A stretch of DNA of 64,000 nt, from assembly GCA_029204225.1 (NCBI GenBank), contig CM055102.1, forward strand, positions 6,409,320 to 6,473,319, in the 5' to 3' direction. A program made the position numbers and the translations under genes. The notes below the pieces were generated by a model. The model was not told the DNA's origin, did no database searches, and saw only the letters and a program-made list of their open reading frames with translations. This stretch comes from Diphasiastrum complanatum. Taxonomy: Eukaryota; Streptophyta; Lycopodiopsida; Lycopodiales; Lycopodiaceae. Of this stretch, positions 53,469 through 64,000 are shown in pieces (the stretch's first letter is position 1; every line of letters starts with the position of its first letter).

Positions 53469-53596
53469 CGGGTCTTTTTGGATTTCTAGAGTCTAGGACA
53501 TACAAAGTAACTTATACATTCTTGTTTTTCAGAGCTAGTTCATATCATGTTTGTATTCAATCTCTGATATTCGATTACAATGGAAGGTCGATTACA

Positions 53597-54253
53597 ATGG
53601 AAGGTTCAACCCCAGAGATCCATTTGATCATGAACAAGTTCAACAGAGATGATTGCCACATGTGGAAGTTCAAAATGAGGATGATCTTAATCAAGAAGGG
53701 GCTATGGGGATACGTTAATGGTTTTATTGTCAAACCAGCAGAACCAGAACTACTTCCAGCATGGGAAGCAAAGGATGGCAAAGCACTTGCCATTGTGTCC
53801 TTAAATCTGAAGGACACTCAGATTGCTCATGTATCAAACAACACCACCTCCAAAGTAGCGTGGGAAATTCTTACAAGTATCTATGAGACTTCAGATGTAT
53901 CGACTCATCTCTTTTTGAGAAAGAAGGTCCTCACACTCAAGATGAGCAAAGGCACCTTAGTCAGTGATCCCTAAACAAATTCAAACAATTGTTGAATCAA
54001 CTTGCTGCCATAGGTTCCCCTATTTCAGAAGAAGACTCAACAATGCCTCTTCTTGCCAACAATGTCTCCATCCTCCTATGAAAACCTAGCATTACTTTTG
54101 AGCAATATTCCTGTGATGTCTCTCTAGAAGCTAACAACAAGTCTATTGTAGGAAGAGGTCAGGAGAAAGAGCTTATCCACAACGAGTACCAAGTCAATGG
54201 CATTGTACTCTAATAAGTAGCAGTCCAAGAAGAAGAACTTCAAGGACAAGAAG
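53597..54253 (+). pseudogene. C5 gag
   Basis: The start MEGSTPEIHLIMNKFNRDDC leads into CHMWKFKMRMILIKKGLWGY, LAIVSLNLKDTQIAHVSNNT and THLFLRKKVLTLKMSKG, a UBN2 gag. A frameshift near 53970 and stops follow; NKFKQLLNQLAAIGSPI reads on in another frame. The start region shows a short duplication ('gattacaatggaaggt', about 53574-53606). Confidence 0.85.
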
Positions 54254-54598
54254 ATGAAGGAAGAGCAGCCAGATTCAATGCAACAATCACAACAGCAGCA
54301 CAGTCGTCAACGACAACCACCAAAGATCAAACTCTTTTGTAGGTATTGCAAAAGATCCAATCACGACATAAAGGATTGTTGCATTCTCAAACACAATGAA
54401 ATGAGAAAGAAGATGCAGCAGCACCAAGAAGGAGCTTCTAACTCTATCCAAAATTTTCAAGATGACAATAAGGTGCTGTTGGAACAAGAACATTCAAGTA
54501 GAGATGTCTGCCAATGGTATCTTGATTCAGGTGCTTCACACCACATGACGCCATGTAAGAACCTTTTCTCTACTCTAAAGACCACTAGAGAAAACCCT
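54254..54598 (+). pseudogene. C5 zinc knuckle and protease start
   Basis: A Gln-rich stretch, then knuckle CRYCKRSNHDIKDC, then WYLDSGASHHMTPCKNLFST with the protease motif intact. The frame is cut after KTTREN by the LTR of element B. Confidence 0.85.
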
Positions 54599-55063
54599 TA
54601 AGATGAGAATAGGAAAACACAAGAGAGACTACAGAGTAAAACCACCCAAAAAATCCTAGATCCCTCCTGGAGAATCCTCCTGGATCTAGCCCCCAAGCCA
54701 AGCCATGTGAAAGCAAATGGGGATGAGCTCTACGGGTAACCTAGGCCAAAGTCGTCAACGGAATAATCACTACCTCAATATATAGAGAGTAGGATCTTGT
54801 GCATGAACCCATGCAATCCCCATGTAGGACAACTATAAATAGGTCATAGCTCTTCATGCATTCCTCCTGCCTATAATTATCACATATACATGCACTGCTC
54901 CATATGTCTCAATTAGAGTGTATGGGTCTTCTCAAGGTCATTATCACCAATAGGCCTCGATGTGGAATTAAAAGACTAGGCGTGACCAATAATCTCGAAC
55001 ACTGGAGGGCCGGTCTACCATATTAGGACTATTCCATGTCCTTAGCCGAATATGGCCGTAACA
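54599..55063 (-). repeat. 3' LTR of element B
   Basis: Shares with A's LTR the start TGTTACG, the block 'cctagatccctcctgg' and the tail near 'taagatgagaatagga'. More diverged from A's two LTRs than they are from each other. Confidence 0.75.
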
Positions 55064-55078
55064 TTCTTCCTCTCTTGA
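55064..55078 (-). other. Polypurine tract of element B
   Basis: The minus strand reads TCAAGAGAGGAAGAA before the LTR. Confidence 0.7.
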
Positions 55079-58000
55079 ACAGGTTCTGTCCTCAGAACAA
55101 GAAAAAGAAAACATGAAACTATTCCTTAAGCTTTCAAGTATTTCCCATGAATCATTAGTCTTAGTCTGATCTTTCCATCTGAATAAGTAATCAGAGATGC
55201 AACAATTCTTCAATTGCTTGCCTCTACTCATGAATACTAACGCAAATTCCAAAAGATACACTAAGCTATAAATCTTCCAAATGGGTTGATCTTATCTGAA
55301 CAAAATTCATCACCTTCATGTAATCCCAATTACATGAAACACTGGGTGATTTTACTTTATTCCAAAAATCAAATCCGAAAGCTAAAGAAATTTCATTTCA
55401 ATTTCTTGTAGAAAATAAGGCTTCTTGGTACAAATATTCTTAGAATATCCAAATATTTTAGAATACCATAATTTAGTCATCTAAAATCTCTAGGATATCC
55501 ATCAAGTCTCAGAAAATTATAACTCAAACCAAAATATTGCAGTTACTCTAATGAGTTAATAGCCCTATTTCTAGCATCATATGCAAGAAATCAACAACTA
55601 TCTGTATCTTAATAGATTTATTTGTCTCCTATAAATCTGCAGATATAGACTGAACTTTGTACACAAGCACTTATAGACTACAATCTGTAAGGTAAGCACA
55701 TTTCTCATAAGCAATTACTTAATGAAAATGCCTGTGAGATCCACACAATCTCAAGTATGTGCTAAAGTAAAGAAATTTAGAGTTCAACCAACAGATCTAA
55801 ATCCTTGACTCAACCAATTGATTAAGAATTACTCATTATCTTAAGAATTCTCACATTTCTTTATAATCTCCAAATGACCTTTAAGTATCAATTTATGATC
55901 CATAAAAATTTAGAATCTTATGATTCGTCAATCATAATTTACAGGATTCCAAAACCATACTTCATCATTGAAAGATACTGGAGTATATGAACAACATATA
56001 ACTCAGGAAATATAAGAATCATTCTGAAATCCTTTCCACAAGGAAAATTACTGGATTCCAAGAATATTCTTCCAACTCGATTCTTAACCAGATTATGAGT
56101 TCCAAATTCTACAATCAACCAAGTAATATAAGACCATTTTATACACACGTCTTTAACAAGATAAACTTTAGACAATCACCTAGAACAATATCTAGAGATT
56201 ACAAAGTTCAACTGAATTCCAACTAAATTCAATTTATCATTCTTGGAACCATTAGGATTCGATATCCAATTGAGCTCACAGGAATACTATCACTAATGAA
56301 TCAAGTTTATTGCTCAAATGAGAAATACTCATCCAAGAATTCAATATGCTATGCACACAATTCCTTGATGAATCTGAATGACTCATAAATTATGTGTCTT
56401 ACAAGCAATACACACAAAACACACAGTTTTCGGTGAATTCTCTTCACACTGTCCGTTTTACCAATTAATTTCCATAGGAGTAAATTAACTACTCAAGTTA
56501 ATTTCTCATGATTTAGAAATCTTAAATGTCTAGGTGTAGATCTTAATTGTACTGTACAACACCACATTTAGATCCAATCCAAATCACTTTTAAGTTAACC
56601 TATAGATCTATCAAAACATATTTGTTAACTCTGCAAGTGATTGTCAAATACAATACTTGATCATATGTCTATGTTCGACGACTAGGTTAAGTGCACCAAA
56701 TAACCTTAGTAACCAGGAATACATAGTAGATCCAAACAAGATTAATCATGCACATACGAAAATAATCTCACTATGACCCAGTACATAAACACATATGTCC
56801 TTATTTGGCAAATTCCTCTAAAATCCGCATATGTTACTCACATATATCATTGAGAATCTTGTAAATCAGCTACAGAAAATTCTATTTATCTTGAGTAAAC
56901 AACATATCTAGGAAATCTCTGAAGTGAATAATTCCACATCACAAGTTTTCCAACCACCATACTTTTACCAACAAAATTCCTTCAACCAATCAGCCTACTA
57001 AAACTTTATTCCATCAAATCCAATCAACAGAATCCTAAATTAATCATTTACCACTTTCAATATTCATGAATATCTAACAGCTCAAATCCCCCAAAACTCC
57101 TCTAGTTTTAGATTATTCAAAACAATCACTAGAGATTTCCTCTATACCCACTTGATAGTTCCACCATTGCACACATACTGGATTCCACAAAAGAAATCTA
57201 TGCAACTGGTTGATCCCATAAAAGTTTTATTCCTATCATTTTCTTCTCCCCCTTTCAAAAGAAATTTCATAATTTCGATTAAAAAGTTCTCAGGAGACAA
57301 CGTATAAGATATCAAAGATTCGAAAAAATTGTAATGAGTATTCATTACAATTACAAACTGGAGTAAAATCATAAAATATCTTATCACGAGTGATAGAAAC
57401 ATTACTCTCAATAATCAACTATCAAATAGCGATAAGCAATTGGGCTCAAGAATTCTAAATCCCACTTAATCAATTCTGAGCTATATTCACAAACTGAAAT
57501 GGAAGTATGAATTCATATAACTTTAACAGTCCTTCAGAACCTAGTTCTACACTAGAAGGAATTATATGAATCTCAATCGAATTGCCTTGTTATTAAGAAA
57601 TTTCTAAAAAGTAGAAATTTAAATTAAAAGAGAAAATTTATGATATACCATTGAGGGATCCGGATCTATATCTCATAACCTCTCCAAATACCCTAAACAA
57701 GTTTAACCAATGGTTTCAACTGTTAGCATTACTAAAAAAATGTAAATAATAATCACTGGTCTACAGATCATTCTCGCACAAGAATTTCCTCTTTGAAATC
57801 ACTGATGTTCCATACCATCAATTTTCTCTCCAAGAAAGTCCTTTGCTTTCAGATCCAATCATCAGAAAATCAAAAAGATTATTTGACCATCCTATATCCA
57901 ACAAAGGATCTCCTGTCATTGAATTCTCCATTTCCATAAGTTTTTTTCCTATAGATGACAATATTGTCTATGAATATCACTAGGCATTGACCCCGGTATA

Positions 58001-60477
58001 AAAGAAACCTCGTTCATATACAATTGAAATGACCTAAGTTTATTCTTCAAAAAACCAAAAGGAAAAATTCAAAATAGCTGAAGTATATACCAATAGATAT
58101 CCAATATCTATATCCAAAATGGTACAAGGAATTCAATTCCTTCAAGAAGATTTTTAACCGCATTATCCGATAATCTAAAGATCTCACTGAAACTCCATCT
58201 GGATTTCCAATACCAGATATGCACATATCTATTCCACCAAAAACTGGAGTACCCCCATATTTGTTCCAACAAAATTGTGATTTAACAAGAATCTGCACAT
58301 GGTTTTACCGTCACATAACCAACCCAACTGGTTGATACTATCATTCCCAAATTCCTAGCATCTGAGAGTTCCAACTCTAAGGAATAAGGCTTTTTACAGT
58401 ACAAATGTGAACCAAGTATCATTCTCATTCCTAGAGATTATAAAAAATGAATTCAACTTCATGAATTCAATAACCCGATGTAGGATTATTAACCAATCCA
58501 AACTACATAACACAATCGTATTTACCTACTCTGGTTGTCTCATTTTCTTCCTCCCTTATGATTTTACGGTCACCCAAAAATTTCATTAGCGAAGGCCCCC
58601 AAAAACTCCTTTGACACAAGTAAATGCTAGATTGCTACCGTTTTGACCACACTAGCTTAAGTATTACTTTGTTAAAGTTGCCAGAACCTAATGGAAAATC
58701 CATAAAATTTGGATCCGGGTATTCTTGTACGATATTGGATACTCTTAAAATTATCGAACATAGAGCTACCTCCAAATAATAGGACCTTTATTCCATTTAT
58801 TCACTTTAACAAGTATCTCAAAAGCTTTAGCTTGCCCAATCATAAAGATCAAATCATTTAGGATAAGCCTATTGGTGCAGCACCAAAGTCGAAAAGGAAG
58901 AACTGAAAACACCATTTAACTCAATTATTTGGGAGTATCCACACTCTAGAGTTAAATGGATAATTAACACAGTACTGGAAAATTCAATTTCCCCTTACCG
59001 GGTACCGGTCTTAGAAGAAAAACCCTTGTGATAAAATAAATATCTTGACATAAATCCTAAATCCATGAACCTAGCTCATAAATCCTAGACCACAACCAAT
59101 GCAGCTCGCAATCATGCACAACAGCCACCATTCCTGGGGAGGAACAGATTTTCTGCTATCTCTGCAACCCAGACTCCCCTTTCACCGCTGCCATCGTTGG
59201 AAGTCTTGAGCCATTGCCGCACAGAAGCCCACGATCTGATAGGTCTCACCCACGGCTGTCAATAGACCTACCATAGTTCAGGATCGTGCCTACCAGATTG
59301 AGGACAATCTGTTTTCTACAGTGCTCCAGCCTCAGATTCCTTCCATGCTTCATCAAACATGAACCTATGTGAACAAGACTTACACTCCTAGGGAAAAAGA
59401 GGTAAAGATTGCATGATGGGTTCAGCTGGATGTCTGTCATCCAGATGCATCCTTCCACTCAAATCCACAACAGGAGAGTGCCTTTTTCCATTCATGAAGA
59501 TCCAGAAGGGAAGGAAGGCAAGATTGCCATAGTCGTTTTCTCTCTGAAGTACAGTTCATGCAAATCAGATTTGAGAAAATGACTTCAAGGAGCAACTGAC
59601 TGTCTACGACCTTTGGCAGCACTTTAGAAGTCTCTGATAAACCTCTTCTCCAGGATTACACTCATTTTTACAAAGATCCAATTTGCAAGTTCATCTCTTA
59701 GCACTCTACCTGCGCCTACACTGGGAAACTCATTTTGTTTCCAGGCAGAATGAATCAACCAGACTTTCACGATTGAATCAACCATCAGGTTCCAAACACT
59801 GACTGGGATTAGGAATCCAGTAGTTTTGCCATCCAACACAAAGGCAGAAACATGGATACACACTGGTCAAACCAGAAGGTTCTAAGGTTTCAAGTAGAGA
59901 GCAGAGTTTGTACAAAAATTGTCTACTCCAAATTGTTATAGTTGCCTTTCCATGCTTAATGGTTTATCAAGCACCCAAATTGGGAAAGAGACACATAACC
60001 AATTCTATTACAGGGAATAGATAGTTCTTACAAACTCCTTCTAGCCTCATAATCTGCTTGTTAATAGAGAATTTCACATGCAATTTAATTCTATGGTCAA
60101 AAATTGCAGAATCCACAAGAGGATTAAAATAAATAGCTCACAATCCTCATCATGCAATCTGTTAGATTGAAATTCTGTAAACAGTTTATTCATTCATAAA
60201 TATAGCTAAATCTACTTGAATCCAACCCCAACATCATTATGGACATTTGCATTACATGAAACCTCCAATAAAATGTAGATTCAAGCTACAAGCCACTTCG
60301 ATTTGCTCATGCAGAATTTCAACTGATTGAAAGCTTCAACAAAATCGGAAAATTACGAAAGAGTTCAAACAAATGCTTGGCATTATCATCAAAACTGAAC
60401 AAGTAGAAGAGCACCAAATTTTGACAAGCATTTAACATTTACCCTCACATAAACGGACTCAAAGTACAATTTTTTTG
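55079..60477 (-). other. Internal region of element B, non-coding
   Basis: 5.4 kb without a frame over 100 codons and without a recognisable retroelement protein. Short minus-strand frames (58047-58298, 59246-59458, 59624-59863) are not identified. Shared blocks with A show the two are related by descent, not by chance AT-richness. Confidence 0.65.
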
Positions 60478-60690
60478 GCTACTCAAGCTCCCACAAAGTC
60501 GAAGGCCAAGGCCGACTTCAGTTCTCTGACAACATCACTAGGAAGTTAGATGGTGTACTTTACATACGCAATTTAACAAAGAACTTATTGTCTATTAGCA
60601 AGATCACTGATCAAGGCTAATACTGCTAGTCGATGTACTATTTTTGATGGAAATTATAATAAAATCCTCTCTGCACACAGAGAAGGAAAT
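60478..60690 (+). pseudogene. C5 protease end
   Basis: Reading resumes with SSHKVEGQGRLQF and then LDGVLYIRNLTKNLLSISKI, the conserved tail of the copia protease region, followed by a stop. This exactly complements the break at 54598. Confidence 0.82.
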
Positions 60691-61350
60691 TTGAATATCT
60701 TGAGTCACGATTATGCACTTTCTGTGAGTAACTCAGATGCTCATGTTTGGCATCAAAGACTAGGTCATTTAAACATGTGTTCAATCTTGTACATGCATCA
60801 TAACAAATTGGTCAAGGATATGAATATCAATGCTATTTCTACAGCTAATCAGACTGTCTATAAAAATTGTTTACTAGGGGAACAACCTAGAACAAAATTT
60901 CCAAGAGGACAAGCCAGGAGAGCGAAGTCCATTATTTCACTGATTCACAATGACTTATATGGTCCTATGAGCATACCCTCTTTGGGTCAAGCTCTATATT
61001 TTATCTCGTTCATTGATGACTACTCCCGGTTCACCAGAATTATGTTCATAAAGAACAAGTCAGAAGCATTCAATTGCTTCAAGGAGTTCAAGCAATTCAT
61101 TGAGAATCAAACTGGTCAGAGAATCAAGACCATTCAGTTTGATTCAGGGGGAGAGTACTTATCAAATGAAATGGTGGACTACCTATCATCATGCGGCGTG
61201 CACCTTCAGCTCACAGCTAGTTACACTCCACAACAAAATGGTGTAGCTGAGTGACATAATCATACATTGTTGGAATCTATATGATCCACGATTGTCAACG
61301 CTCAATTACCCCAGAAATTTTGGGTTGAAGCAATTTCTATATCCTACTAT
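60691..61350 (+). pseudogene. C5 integrase
   Basis: HVWHQRLGHLNMCSILYMHH carries the zinc-binding His pair, and the Cys pair is degenerate (one Cys left in YKNCLLGEQ). The core has ISLIHNDLYGPMSIPSLGQA, where the first catalytic Asp context HSD reads HND. YFISFIDDYSRFTRIMF, IQFDSGGEY and QQNGVAE follow. A TGA comes right after GVAE, then the frame reads on with a stop near 61285. D, D and E are present. Confidence 0.85.
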
Positions 61351-61920
61351 TTGCAAAATTATTCTAACACAAAGGCAGTTGACTCCAGCACACCCTTTGA
61401 AGCCTACTATGGCTATAAGTCAAGTTTGAAACATTTATGTATATTCGGATGTCTCTGTTATTCTCAAATTCCGTCTGACTTGAGGAAAAAATTAGACCCA
61501 GTAAGCTGTAAGTATATCTTTATCGGCTATTCAACATCACACAAGGCATATCGTATCTATGATGTTGACACAGGTCATCTTGATGTTGTCTTTCTTGAAG
61601 ACAAGTTTCATGATTTCAAGCAGAAGCAACAAATGCAGGAGTCTGTCACAACAACTCCATTCTCCATCAATAGGCACTGACCTATAAACGTTGAAATACA
61701 AGAGTTTGTCCCAACAGCTCCATTCACCATCGATGGGCTTAGTTAGACCCACGATTGTTCAACCACAACATGAAGCTATCCCAATCATTCACCTAGGAGA
61801 AACATCAACTCAAGCACGTGCAGTCCGAAGACCTAGACGTCAATGACAGCAACCTGATTATTTCATCCCTCAGGCATTCATCAGTCATTGCAGAAGCATT
61901 GTCATCATCACATGCAGACA
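61351..61920 (+). pseudogene. C5 integrase C-terminus and linker
   Basis: The frame 61351-61680 has STPFEAYYGYKSSLKHLCIF, CYSQIPSDLRKKLDPVSCKY, and GYSTSHKAYRIYDVDTGHLD. It then has a linker with a short duplicated phrase ('caacaactccattctccatc' and 'caacagctccattcaccatc', about 61649 and 61713). Confidence 0.82.
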
Positions 61921-62325
61921 ACTAGAAGGCTGCAATGGATGATGAGTACAGTTCCTTGATGAAGAACAAGACCCAGAGCCTTGTTAATCCTCCTAAAAGT
62001 ATAAAACCTATCGACTCTAAATGGATCTTCAATCTGAATTAAGCCAGATGGATCAATATCCAAATGGAAAGCTCGCTTAGTGGTTAAAGGATTTGAGCAA
62101 GTATATGGAATAGATTACACTAACACCTTTAGTTCAGTGGTAAAACATCAATCTATTCGCACCTTGCTAGCTATAGCAGCTGCAGAAGATCTGGACATTC
62201 ACCAAATGGATGTCAAGACAGCGTTCCTTTATAGATATATACAAGAAGACATATTCATTTATCAACCAGAAGGTTACGTCCTTCAAGGCCAAGAACATTT
62301 GGTATGTAAATTGCACAAGGCTCTG
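61921..62325 (+). pseudogene. C5 reverse transcriptase N-terminal half
   Basis: After several stops, the frame 62080-62373 gives VYGIDYTNTFSSVVKHQSIR, HQMDVKTAFLYRYIQEDIF and YQPEGYVLQGQEHLVCKLHKAL, with the first catalytic Asp. It ends just before the YGLKQ motif, at the junction with an inverted fragment. Confidence 0.82.
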
Positions 62326-62585
62326 TCACAGGTGGTAGATCATAGTACTGTCTTCCAAGGACTTCATAACTGACAGAATCATCGTTGGCCATCCTTCTAC
62401 TCTCATTGAATTTGACATCTCTGATTGTCTTCATTGTGTTTATCTCTAGCATATAGACTCTGTAGTATGACAAATGATTGTCATATCCTACCAGATATCC
62501 TTGTTCTGCTTTCTCATCAAGCTTCTTTCGAAGGTTATCAAGAACATGTGCATATGCTGCACAGCCGTCCAGAACACACTAAATG
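62320..62585 (-). pseudogene. C1-family post-integrase fragment, inverted
   Basis: Minus strand: AYAHVLDNLRKKLDEKAEQG, YDNHLSYYRVYMLEINTMKT and IRDVKFNESRRMANDD, ending GRQYYDLPPVTEP. Nearly the same as J at 21396-21683, including GRQYYDLP. The bases 'aaggctctgtcac' at the joint could belong to either partner. Confidence 0.8.
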
Positions 62586-63000
62586 GAGTTTAGACAAGGT
62601 ATGAGATAGTGTATGCATGTGTAGAGTTATCAATAGCAATTCTATGAATAGTTGGTCCATGCATAGGACTCTATTCTAGGTGAATCTATGTATAGGAAAC
62701 TTAGGGCTACGCATGGCTATGTGCCCAGGATGCTTTTGGCTCTATATATTGAGGCCAAACTCGTCCTACTCTTCATTGTGATCATGGATTCATTGTCAGG
62801 GTTTCACTCTACATTCAAGCCTCTTGTTCCTTGGCTTGGGGGTGAAGCTTCTAGAGTTGATTGGTTGCTTCTACTTGGTTGGGTGGTTACTCCATAGTGT
62901 GTTTTCCATTGTGTTTTGTCTTGTAAGCAGGATCTTAGGGAGCTTCTCTTATATAGGTTCTCTTGGGCACCAATCTATAGGAATTGGATCTAGCATCATT
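62586..63000. other. Unassigned
   Basis: No coding or LTR match is recognised. Overlapping small plus-strand frames (62688-62897, 62824-63096) lack domains. Confidence 0.4.
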
Positions 63001-64000
63001 AATGGAATGATGGGTTTCTATATGTCCATAGAAGATGGGAGAATATATGTGTCTTCCGTGGTAGTTTCTATTCGACATCTATTGGAATCGGCATAGTAAA
63101 CGGTGGCCAGTGCTTGTTCCCAATTGATTATATTGGTTGATCTTGTATAGTGTCCTTTCGGCATGATTGGAACACTATTGGAGTCATCATATGTGGTGGA
63201 TGACCAGTCATCATAAACCTTGGTAGGCTTAATCTGGCCAGCCGAGCCAACAATGACTCGTTTGTCATTGTTGTCGAAGGTTATTTTACTACGCTTCCAG
63301 TCTTGGGCGACGCCTGCCATTTGTAGCCAGGGTGTGCCAAGAATGAGTTTATATATTTGTTCATCATTGGGTAGATTGAGGATGACACAATCTATGATAA
63401 ACTTGATTTCTGCAATACAGACTAGTATATTTGATAAGTCACCTGCAGGGTCAGTTATCGGCCATACATAGTTTGTAACATGGCAGATCTACGTTGTTGA
63501 ACCCCGTGACCTTACTAGGGACAAAGCCATGATGTTTACACTTGATCCACTATCAAGTATAGTGGATACTACTGGATTATCGTTGTAGTGCAGAGGTAAG
63601 GTGATGCTAGTCCCCTTAGCAACATTGATATTTATTAGATTCATGGAAATCTGAGGAATTTTTGGAATCTCATCGGGTTTTCGCTGTTCATCTCGGATAT
63701 TGGGCAACTGAGAAATTCTATGGATATAGCTTTGGAGGCTAGTGAAAGATTTCATGGCACTATGGAACGGCATTGTGATCTGAGCCTGCAGAAGTTCAAA
63801 GAAAACTTCAAGTCCCTATAGAGGTTGCTCTTTTGTGAGGATTAGAGCAGATAACGGATGTTCCGTGTTTTGTTCCTCTTGCAAAAAATCATCTTGGAAT
63901 TCGTTGTATTGACGTTGTTCTACTCATGGGTTTGGATAGTCTCGTGGTAAAGTGGAAGCTATCAAAGTGCTTCCTGTATCAGCATGTTTTTTTTGGTTTT
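63001..64000 (-). pseudogene. Ty3/gypsy gag end and aspartic protease, runs off window
   Basis: Minus strand from the window edge: a gag tail (EQRQYNEFQDDFLQEEQ, about 63860-63930), then the frame 63489-63773 with the protease active site TILDSGSSVNIMALSLV. After a frameshift near 63490 come FIIDCVILNLP and LILGTPWLQMAG, then a linker (63018-63320). This is the same protease type as at 10.3-11.5 kb but a clearly different copy, with the standard DSG. The element continues beyond 64000. Confidence 0.75.

Larger units (their letters stand above)
54599..60477 (-). mobile_element. Element B: second non-coding LTR element, nested in C5
   Basis: Same family and orientation as element A. The 3' LTR is 54599-55063, with polypurine tract CAAGAGAGGAAGAA before TGTTACGG. 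Internal blocks are shared with A at about 56,900-57,900. No gag or pol frame is seen. The distal part (about 58,900-60,477) does not visibly match A, and no 5' LTR is present, so the left portion of the element on the minus strand is deleted or replaced. C5 protease reading stops at one edge and resumes at the other. Confidence 0.75.
53028..62330 (+). mobile_element. Copia element C5, interrupted by element B
   Basis: Plus-strand copia with a probable LTR end, primer site, gag, zinc knuckle and protease (to 54598), then element B, then protease end, integrase, linker and the first half of RT (60478 to about 62325). It is truncated in RT, where a minus-strand C1-family piece begins. Related to G in gag, integrase and linker. 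Confidence 0.82.

Overview
The window reads as nuclear DNA of a land plant, from a retrotransposon-rich stretch with no intact host gene. Three things support this. Two eroded fragments at the left edge belong to plant gene families: a fasciclin-like arabinogalactan domain and a leucine-rich-repeat receptor. The reverse-transcriptase elements are plant-type Ty1/copia and Ty3/gypsy lineages with initiator-Met-tRNA or Asp-tRNA primer sites. A CACTA-type DNA transposon carries a split transposase gene. I cannot name the species. No tRNA, rRNA, CRISPR array or operon is visible.

Layout. 1-2.3 kb: host pseudogene fragments, a long GA microsatellite and small tandem duplications. 2.3-8.3 kb: minus-strand non-coding LTR element (A). 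8.3-11.6 kb: gypsy debris (gag, primer site, LTR, and a protease region duplicated in tandem). 12.1-20.1 kb: plus-strand copia C1, split by the older minus-strand copia C2 (13174-18856), which still shows both LTRs, the primer site and a target-site duplication. 20.1-22.1 kb: minus-strand copia J without its RT core. 22.1-30.1 kb: a plus-strand LTR (X) split by C3 (23480-29910).

C3 is the one element that looks intact. It has two 655-bp LTRs differing at about five positions, a TTATG target duplication, a perfect primer site and a 1317-codon uninterrupted gag-pol. 30.1-33.2 kb: gypsy and copia pol fragments facing opposite ways. 33.8-35.2 kb: copia F without RT. 35.2-42.2 kb: minus-strand CACTA transposon whose transposase intron contains copia G (36313-41397); G itself carries a foreign gag-protease piece inside its RT. 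42.2-45.4 kb: poorly recognised sequence ending in a palindrome-rich repeat array. 45.4-53.0 kb: copia pieces D, K, L and H plus an unidentified coding-like stretch. 53.0-62.3 kb: copia C5 split by element B, a second copy of the non-coding family of A. 62.3-64 kb: a short inverted copia piece and the start of a minus-strand gypsy gag-protease region.

The window is a layered record of insertion. Six insertions into recognisable hosts can be read: C2 into C1, J into C1, C3 into X, K into D, G into the CACTA intron, and B into C5. No host gene here appears functional. The C3 polyprotein is the only long open gene and could in principle supply proteins in trans to defective relatives. Element boundaries marked approximate were judged by eye.
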